Positions 56,900-64,000 of a stretch of 64,000 bases of DNA are shown piece by piece. Every line of letters begins with the position of its first letter. Position 1 is the stretch's first letter. Location of the stretch: positions 2,852,001-2,916,000 of the forward strand of contig JAOVFP010000012.1 of NCBI GenBank assembly GCA_025738555.1. Direction: 5' to 3'. The position numbers were made by a program, and so were the translations under genes. The notes under the pieces are model-generated. The model was not told the origin of the DNA, did no database searches, and saw nothing but the letters and a program-made list of their open reading frames with translations. The DNA comes from Cyathus striatus. Lineage: Eukaryota; Basidiomycota; Agaricomycetes; Agaricales; Nidulariaceae.

Positions 56900-57440
56900 T
56901 AATATAATAATAATATACCCTTGCAACACTCAATGATGACTTATGATCACTATTAGATTTAGTAATTGTAGATGAATATGCCCTTGAAATACTCAATGAT
57001 CATTTATGATTGCCATTACATCTAGTAATAGTAGGTGAATATACTTTTAAAGTACCCAATGATCACTTATGATCACCATTAAATCTAATAATAATAGGTG
57101 AATATGCTCTTGAAATACTTAATGATCACTTATGATTACCTGAATAATCATTAGTATGAATAATAAGCAAATACTACATTGAAATACTAAATGATCACTT
57201 ATGATCACCATTAAATCTAGGAATAATAGATGAATATTCTATTGAAACACTTATTGATCACTTATGATCACCTGAACAATTATAAGTACTAATAGAAACA
57301 TTCATTGATCACTTATGATTACCATTAGAACTAGTATTAATAGGTGAATAAGCCTTTAAAATGTGTAATGGTCACTTATGATTACCATTAGAACTAGTAT
57401 TAATAGATGAATGAGCCTTTAAAACACATAATGATCAAGG
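56900..57440. repeat. Subterminal tandem repeats, about 58-65-bp units
   Basis: Eight or nine units of AATGATCACTTATGATTACCATTA then AT-rich spacer and TAATAGGTGAATAT. Same plan as 39780-40320 with different sequence. Confidence 0.75.
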
Positions 57441-57461
57441 TGATCATTAGAAATGATCACA

Positions 57462-57505
57462 ATGATCATAAAACACTACATTTTTATGATCAAAATGGCT
57501 AACAT
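57462..57505 (-). repeat. Harbinger-type terminal repeat
   Basis: On the minus strand: GTTAGCCATTTTGATCATAAAA then ATGTAGTGTTTTATGATC. It is nearly identical to the termini at 36183 and 40354. Confidence 0.75.
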
Positions 57506-57640
57506 CCACAGGCAATGCAAGCAACATCAGGCAACATCAATTCTCAGATGTTTGCAATGTCAGCAATGCCAGGCAATGTCACATGGGAAATTGGTGAGCA
57601 ATGTCAGCAACGTCACTTGCAAGATTCATAGTTGTTGTAT
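57506..57640. repeat. GCAACATCA / GCAATGTCA word repeat (copy 1)
   Basis: The 9-mer GCAA(C/T)(A/G)TCA recurs about ten times. A CpG-richer version (GCAACGTCA) is at 61000-61200. Confidence 0.6.
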
Positions 57641-57704
57641 GCAACACTCTGCTTTGGAGTTACCAGAGGAGGTAAATTCAGTAATGAGGCTTCCAAGCAG
57701 TTGA

Positions 57705-57865
57705 GAAATGAGCTAGGGGCATCTGCTTTAGAATTACCAAAACAGTCAATGAGGTGGGGGTATGAGGGAAGAAGGAAGTCTGCTTTAGAATTACCAAAGC
57801 AGTCAACAAGGTGGGGGGATGAGGGAAGAAGAAATAGTGCTTTAGAATTACCAAAGCAGCAAGTG
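57705..57865 (+). repeat. 57-60-bp tandem repeat, two and a half units
   Basis: Unit TCTGCTTTAGAATTACCAAA then CAGTCAAYRAGGTGGGG and ATGAGGGAAGAAG. A diverged unit (CTCTGCTTTGGAGTTACCAG) precedes at 57648. Frames on both strands are artefacts. Confidence 0.75.
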
Positions 57866-58360
57866 TGATGGTGTGAAAAGTAGGGACACTATGGTGATAG
57901 GCCAATACTGGATAATTTCAACCAACTGTTTGGTCATGCATCACACAGGGCCATGAACAGAACAGATCTAGCTGTTGGTCATGTGTCACAAAAACTCATG
58001 AACACAGGTACAAGGAAAACAAAAAATTGTGAAAAATTGTTAAAAACAAAATAAAATGACTAGTAATATTTAAAACAGTGTTGATACCAATATATACCTC
58101 CTGAAGTGTGTAATGAGTATAATAATTACAGTTGAAAGCCATTCAAATCTATTCCAGCTTAAATTTTGCTCACCCAATGGCTTAGGCTGTGAACAGCTCA
58201 CTTCAGGTGTCACACATTCTATAGGGCTGTGAACAGAGGTTTGGACTGTCACACCTAAAAGGGTCTGAACATTTGGTTGAAATTATCCAGTACTATTTAC
58301 TGTTCATTGTTCAATGGTTTGTTGTTCAAAAAATTTCCACACAAACATTGAACAACAAAA
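57866..58360. other. Spacer without recognised gene
   Basis: Two loosely similar phrases (GGTCATGCATCACACAGGGCCATGAACAG and GGTCATGTGTCACA..CTCATGAACAC) suggest an old local duplication. No gene. Confidence 0.4.
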
Positions 58361-58374
58361 GGACACCTTAACCA

Positions 58375-58520
58375 CCCTCTTCTCTCTTTTCACTATATCA
58401 TGTCACTACTTAGGTTATTCCAAAGTGGACATTCCCTTCTCCCCCTCCTTCACCATTACTTTCATATCACCAGCACAGTGATACTTAGGTTATTCCAAAG
58501 TAGAACTTCCCCTCTCCCGC
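58375..58520. repeat. Direct repeat with ACTTAGGTTATTCCAAAGT
   Basis: Two units of about 75 bp, each TACTTAGGTTATTCCAAAGT followed by a CT-rich tail CCCTTCTCCCCCTCC. Two further units are at 60870-60975. Confidence 0.6.
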
Positions 58521-58965
58521 TCCTCCATCACTAAATTCTGGAGAACCTTGCGAGCGGTTATGATCCATCACAAAGCACCACATTTAACATGATGCACCAC
58601 AATCTTGTGATCACATCATAACTGCTGTTGATAATCCTGAGCTGCCCGCAACTTAATAATTCTGGTGGTGAATCACAATCCAACCTGTGGTTAGATACAT
58701 ATCACAATTTTATCTAACATACAGCATAAATTATGTTTTATTATGTAGTTATATAGAAATGGTGTACTATGTGTGAGCAGTGACAAATGCGCATCAAACT
58801 TAACATTACTTATTAGTTGGGATGTTAGATCTGATTTTATTTATTATTTAACTACTATATACAAGCATTGTAATTGAAGTATGTAATGACAGTAGTAGTA
58901 ATTACTAGTACAGTTTACATAAGTAACTTGCATCCAACTTGCATTGCACTGGTAGAGATAATGAG
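58521..58965. other. AT-rich spacer
   Basis: No gene, RNA or repeat recognised. Confidence 0.45.
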
Positions 58966-58969
58966 ACGC

Positions 58970-59835
58970 CTGACGGGCGTACACGACCTATAGCAGTCGA
59001 TTTTAGCTTTTCTATTATGTATACGAGTACTCACCAAACGGTAACAAACATGGGTTAGATCATAGGATTGGAGTCGAGACCCGAGCTGCCAGTTATAGTA
59101 CTACTAAAAAGTACACTCACCAAGGGTATTATTAACATAAAGCCTAAGGTAGTACTGCATACAGAGGCGGAGAGATAAAGACGGCGCGAAACTCAGCGAC
59201 TAAATGGATAACAGCCAGAAACGCGTCTAGCGACGCGCGAAGGTCACGTGACAAGGCGCGATCAATATCCAAGAGAAGCAAGCGATGACGAGGCGCCTTT
59301 CCAGGCGCCTCGGTGAGTCCCGAAGTCCCGAGTCAACCGATCAACTTCTCTCGGAGATACCGGCAAAGCGAGACATAGCTAGATTAAGTGATGCACCCTG
59401 AACCCTGATCGACACCTGAGCTATTCTTAGTACATCCGCGTATAGCCAATCCCGTATTGACCGAAGGAACGCGCGCGGCACCATATTCCCCGTCGCGCAA
59501 CTCCCTATGACAGACGCTCGACCCCCTATCCAGCACGCTCCGTGAGCGTACGGCCTTCCCTTTGCAGTGACGTCGTTTACCATGCCTAGTACCCCGAATG
59601 TAACTATACAGTAGCTATACAGTACCTTCAGCCACCATATTTCCAGCAGTATATATAGTAGACGAGTTTTGCCATGTACAGCAAGCTATCCCCCGCGCAG
59701 CTTCCGTTATAAAGTACCTTGACGTAGTGTAGTGAAATAAAGTGACCTTTCCAAGATTATTGATTAAGTGATTTGATTTGAGTCTAGTAAGAAGAGCCGC
59801 AAACTCCTAGAGTATCGCGCGTTACATCGTACATA
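58970..59835. other. GC-rich island, possible LTR remnant
   Basis: Sharp change to GC-rich DNA (GACGCGCGAAGGTCACGTGAC, GGCGCCTTTCCAGGCGCC, a perfect stem) ending in a promoter-like stretch (GTATATATAGTAG at about 59650, AAATAAAGTGACC at 59740) and CGCGCGTTACA at about 59828. The layout recalls a retrotransposon LTR, but no duplicate, target duplication or protein domain was found. Confidence 0.3.
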
Positions 59836-60990
59836 GCCAGAGACGTTACCTACCCACTACTTGGACAGTCCTTCACCTTCCTATACATCCCCCTTCTACC
59901 CCCTTTTGCCCGGAAGCATCCTTAATACCGATCTTCTGCGAAATTCCCTCCAAACTCGCCACCCCGTTACGTTGTTTTAGGAGTAAGTAGTTATTATTAC
60001 ATAATCTAGCTACTATCACCCCGCTGTAAACATCTCTAACCTCTTAATAAGAAGAATAAAGTAAAGGGACTACATACCTATTGAAGGTACTTACCAAGTT
60101 TTCAAGTTGGGGCTATAGCTGGGTTGTTAGTCCTTTTAATGCATGTCGAATCCTACCTGCTTATATGCTTTTTGATGTGGAGTACTCTTACAAATACTCT
60201 GGGTCACAGAGCTAGGGGGTGGGGCTTGGAGTGTGCATGTACTGTCACACCTTTCAAAACTCTCGGTAAATTTGGAGTCGGTGATGTCATGTATAACTGA
60301 TGCTTTAGGCCATTCACATCTTTGAAGTTCAAAGTACCTACTTGCAGTTGCGGGGGAATGCATAAGTTCAGCATACATATTTTGTGCAATGAGATATAAT
60401 GCATATCAATGATGATCTTGAAGATATAATAGGCTTACTACATTTGATTGGTTTAATGCTCGAAAATCAATAAGGACAGGCTACATAGCAACAGTAATTT
60501 GTGGAAGTATTCAGACAAATAATTTGACAGCCTGAGGACCGGCATGTATTTTGTACAATTATAATCCAAATCTTAGAATAATATGATGCTTAGATGTAAT
60601 CATGCTAATGTACTGCTCACTATAACACGATCCTGATGTTGTGATGTTAATTTTAGCATGGCGTGATACATAATGATCTTAATATAACAATGGTGGGCAG
60701 TTGTGGGCACCCTATATTTTCGGGAGCCACTCATGACGACATACCATAATTGTGAAGGGCTCCTAATGTTTCATAATTGCTTCTGAGCTGGAGTAATTTG
60801 AGCGTCTGATTGCGAGGCATGTAACTATTGGTAAGATTCTCACTGATTTACTGATGTCAACCTTACTTTCATACCACCTCCACATTGCTACTTAGGTTTT
60901 TCCAAAGTAGATGCTCTCCCCCTCCTTTATTACCACCTCCACATCATTAATTAGGTTATTCCAAAGAACTTAAGTAATTTTTGCAGAAAA
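59836..60990. other. Spacer without recognised gene
   Basis: Only short frames (for example 60136-60378 minus) without motifs. 60870-60975 carries two more TTAGGTTATTCCAAAG repeats. Confidence 0.4.
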
Positions 60991-60999
60991 CATCATACA

Positions 61000-61200
61000 C
61001 AAGTCTAGCAAAGCAACATCAAACCTCTCCAGTCTTAGCAGCAATGCCACACAACAAACATCACACCAAGTCTAGCAAGCAACGTCAAACTCCTTAGCGG
61101 CAACGTCAGGCAACGTCAAAGTCAGATTATCAATGGATGGCAACGTCACTTGGGCAACGTCAAAAATTACTCAAAATCCGAGCAACGTCAAAATCTGTAG
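61000..61200. repeat. GCAACGTCA word repeat (copy 2)
   Basis: GCAACGTCA or close variants occur about ten times in 200 bp, directly before a gene relic. It is the CpG-rich counterpart of 57506-57640. Confidence 0.65.
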
Positions 61201-61885
61201 GCCCCATCTGCCATACCCAACATCAGCGTTAGTCACCATGCGACCCTTACCACGATGAACTCATACGGAGTAGGAGGCTATTTTTACCTCACGCATATCC
61301 GGTGTCCTCCCAACCCCTGTACCAGGGGACAGACATGTTATGCCGAACGATATAGTCTTGCGTGTGGTGAAGGTCTCAGAACTACTGTTATCAACCCCGG
61401 AGTAGCAGGCTCTCTTCACCGCACTCGCATCCGGCGCCCCCTCCGACACCTATATCATCTATGTTTCCGCCGCACGCGTATCCAGCTCCCCAGCCCGTTC
61501 TACAGTCCAAATCTATGTCGATACCGACTCATTTCCTTACACCAACACCACAATGACCACGAAGAGGACTGAGTTGGCCTTGGTTGATGGCACGCGTAGG
61601 ATCATAGTGAAGAAACTTATCGTTGTCGAGATGCACAGGCAACTCTGTCCTGACTCCTCCTAAAGAGCTTACTCATGTTGCTCGCACATCAGTAACGCTC
61701 CAGGATGATACTACTCGGATCCCGAAAGTGCAATATCAGTGGTCTTTACCTCTGGTGTACAAAGTGCATTGTACTTGAACACCTGCGTGAGGAGGATGTA
61801 ACATAGGCCCTATTGTTCGAGTGGTCTAGGAGGATGCGGAATCAAGTTGAGTCGTGTTGGAGATGCTCATATACGTGCGCGTCGT
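61201..61885 (+). pseudogene. Degenerate gene relic (copy 4, 3' half only)
   Basis: Almost identical to 14150-14870, with a deletion of about 85 bp around 61500 (between CTCCCCAGCCCG and TTCTACAGTCCA). Open run MNSYGVGGYFYLTHIRCPPN at 61255 is the same as at 14201 but is not believed to be the original frame. Confidence 0.55.
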
Positions 61886-61894
61886 TCTAACTTC

Positions 61895-63060
61895 TGTCGA
61901 GTCTTTATTGATCTAGCTGGATAGGGGAAAGCTAGGTCTGATATAAAATGGACGAGGGAGGAAAGTATATTAATACTAGGTCAGTTGTTGATTTCGTGAA
62001 AGGCTATAGCGAGCTGACGGTGTATGTTAGATTCTAGAAACTGACATTGGGACTCAAGCTGGGAATGCTGCTAGGGGTAAGATGTATGTCCTACCTAGCT
62101 AGCTATTGATGTGCTTGCTGATGGACCAAACGCAGAGATCACGTACCCTACCACAACTAGAAGCTTACGCGTATTTTGCTACCTTTCATGCCCAGTATTT
62201 AACGCACGTGTCATCTGCACTATGAACCCTGAGCGCTGAGCCCTCTGACGTTACCGAGAGCACGAGCACGCTGTTGTTCGCTAAGAGGATCTTTACTCAT
62301 CTTCGTTTGCTGGGGAGCAGTTTCTGGCGTCAAACCCTTAGCTCAATGCTCAGAAGAAAAAGATCGTCGATACAGATGCGCTCATGGAGCAGTATATACT
62401 ATAAGGAGATTGAGGACCTTAAGAGCGTAGTATTGCGGAGCGTGAAACTGATGCTCCTGTTCGCAATCGCCAATGTATGTCTTCCCTTCTTCCATACCGA
62501 CTTCAGCTGATAAGAGACATCATAGCAAATTGACGCAAACGAAGGCGATGGGCGATCTCAAAGAGCGCAATAAGCGGCTCATGAAGCTCATTCTGACCAG
62601 TCAGACGGTGGATGAATCATGATGCGAAGAGTGATGATTCGAGGCTGGTTAGTCCTGCTAAGGTCGACTCTGATATCTGCCCGTATCAGGTCGGCCGTAC
62701 CTCTCATGTCAACGTTTACCTGCTCATTGTGATGATAGCTTCAACAAAGCTCCTTGCTGCCCGTATGAAGATAATCGAGTCTCAAGCCAATTAGCTTCTG
62801 TCACTTGAAGCTGTGCTGGTTGCTCATCCATCCCTTCCGACTACTGCCTCTGAGAGCGAGAAAGATAAACCTGTCGTTGAGCAGGGCAAGATCTGGGAGC
62901 TTGAGATTGTCATTAGGGGATACAAGGAGAACCTGGGTGAGCCGCTGTAGAAGGTCGAGGGGGACGTTGAGTGAGAGTGGAAGGAGAAGTTCGATGAGAA
63001 GGTTAGGAAACGGAAGGAGGGCAGAGGTTGTTGTTAAGCAGTTGAAGGAGTAGAAGGTTT
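61895..63060 (+). pseudogene. Kinesin-like motor end and tail, degenerate
   Basis: In changing frames: EGGKYINTRSVVDFV, HVPYHN-KLTRIL (62147-62180), LFAKRIFTHL, then the tail blocks KEIEDLKS, GDLKERNKRLMKLILTSQTV, SRLVSPAKVDSD, IESQAN, SEKDKPVVEQGKIWELEIV and KFDEKVRKRKE. Stops interrupt nearly every block. The order agrees with the fragments at 15475-15992 and 22110-21476, so at least two kinesin copies existed here. Confidence 0.65.
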
Positions 63061-64000
63061 GTCTGTTGCTTCTCGCTATCACGCGTTGCTAAATGGTTTG
63101 TATATAGGCGATGAAACAGCTGGGGGAGTGTCGTACACTCGCTGCCTTCGTCACTAAGTTCGATGTATTGGGACTGGGGCTTGGTGCTGCGCCAGTTTCC
63201 AAGCTTCAGCCGCGGTTTCCAATCCTTGGAGGAGTGGTTATTGCTTTCTCTTAGAGACAGCAAACGACACGGCGTCTCTCCCTGCCGTCGACCTCTATCT
63301 TCGGGTTCACCGCTACTAGCAAAGTGCTGGAAGAGGAAGAACATGATATGACTCTTACATCCTCTCCCGTGCCTCTAACTACTTCTATGCCGATGGAAAG
63401 ATTAAATCGTTCCCTGCTCATGCTATTTTGCTGGACCACAAGCTGGTACATATGGCTTAACGGATAGACGAGTTTTGATTATGAATGCTATTTTAACCCG
63501 CTGCCTATGTTTGCGGTTCTGAAGCTGGGTATTGGTCCTGGGGCCCCGCAGAGTAATGTGAGAGGTGCTGGGTGATGAGGATATTATTTCACTCATTGTT
63601 AGACCATTCATCTCAAGTTTTGTCTTTGAAGTTGTTGCGTTATATTTTTAGTATTCATGTAGATCTGGCTTCAATCAGGAGAGTAATTCTAGTACGTTCG
63701 TACGCAATCGCTGATATTAATCCTTCGTGCGCGAGTACCTCTCAGACGGCACTGAATAAACGTCGATGGAGTATGCGACTCTTGCACAGGAAAAGTACTC
63801 AGTGTTCTCCGATCGAGGTGACTCTGGATCCATTATTGTCGACAGCGAGGGACGCGCCGCTGCCCTCCTTGTTGGTGGATGCGGCTATAATAAATCTAGT
63901 GATATTACCTATGCAACTCCCATTGAATAGCTCTTGAAGCATATCAGGACGAAGTAGACTAATGATTGAATCAGTCTGCTGAAGAATGCAGCACAGGATC
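63061..64000 (+). pseudogene. Relic of the unrecognised gene next to the kinesin tail (copy 2)
   Basis: Matches 21475-20780 in reverse up to about 63720, with the same blocks (GDETAGGVSYTRCL, CIGTGAWCCASFQAS). After that, 63570-63937 is an open run without motifs at the window edge. No product could be named. Confidence 0.35.

Larger units (their letters stand above)
52402..57505. mobile_element. Composite region bounded by Harbinger-like termini, holding NACHT copy 3
   Basis: Left end GTGTCAGCAATTTTGATCAT (52403) and right end, read on the other strand, GTTAGCCATTTTGATCAT (57504 inward) followed by ATAAAAATGTAGTG, as in the 36179-40360 element. Subterminal repeats (52480-52770 and 56900-57440) and a decayed GTCAC block (52790-53200, with a reverse-oriented stretch at 53770-54140) follow the same plan. 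The NACHT pseudogene lies inside. No matching target duplication was found at the two ends, so it may be two elements rather than one that captured a gene. Confidence 0.45.

Overview
The window reads as nuclear DNA of a filamentous basidiomycete, most likely an Agaricomycete. The reasons are short GT-AG introns of about 47-63 bp, NACHT-WD40 genes with near-identical WD40 repeats, CxC5/CxC6 cysteine-cluster proteins of the kind found beside KDZ transposases, and RecQ-like helicase and DUF6589 genes, all of which are expanded in that group. The DNA is a mosaic of AT-rich transposon and NLR sequence with GC-richer islands of old, broken host genes.

Layout. 0-0.6 kb: end of a KDZ-associated CxC gene. 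1.36-5.51 kb: a non-autonomous element with very long inverted arms, inserted in a degenerate gene relic. 7.2-8.0 kb: a 19-bp minisatellite. 8.5-11.8 kb: an intact NACHT-WD40 gene (minus strand, three exons, 1056 aa). 13-23.3 kb: degenerate relics, namely an unrecognised gene present four times in the window, shredded kinesin copies and a broken GFA-domain gene. 23.36-29.93 kb (element A) and 30.02-42.20 kb (element B): two mobile elements with terminal inverted repeats and 9-10 bp direct repeats. Each carries a RecQ-like helicase and a DUF6589 gene facing each other. Element B is itself interrupted by a 1-kb repeat and by a PIF/Harbinger-type transposon (36.18-40.36 kb) with a DDE transposase and a Myb-like partner. 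45-48.2 kb: a second NACHT gene that lost its WD40 region by internal deletion and runs into an unrecognised gene. 49.7-51.4 kb: a dead CxC5/CxC6 gene. 52.4-57.5 kb: Harbinger-like termini and subterminal repeats bracketing a third, dead NACHT-WD40 gene. 57.5-64 kb: repeats, a GC-rich island, and again the gene relic and kinesin tail.

The main result is the repeated RecQ + DUF6589 convergent pair inside inverted repeats with 9-10 bp target duplications. After subtracting nested insertions both elements are about 6.6-7 kb. DUF6589 keeps an Asp/Asp/Glu pattern in both copies and could be the transposase. The two ends of element A differ almost only by CpG to TpG/CpA changes, and most in-frame nonsense codons are TGA, both of which suggest cytosine-methylation decay. 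The three NACHT genes share promoters, introns and N-terminal domains and show deletion, repeat turnover and decay within one locus. All family names come from motif recognition by eye; no database search was possible.
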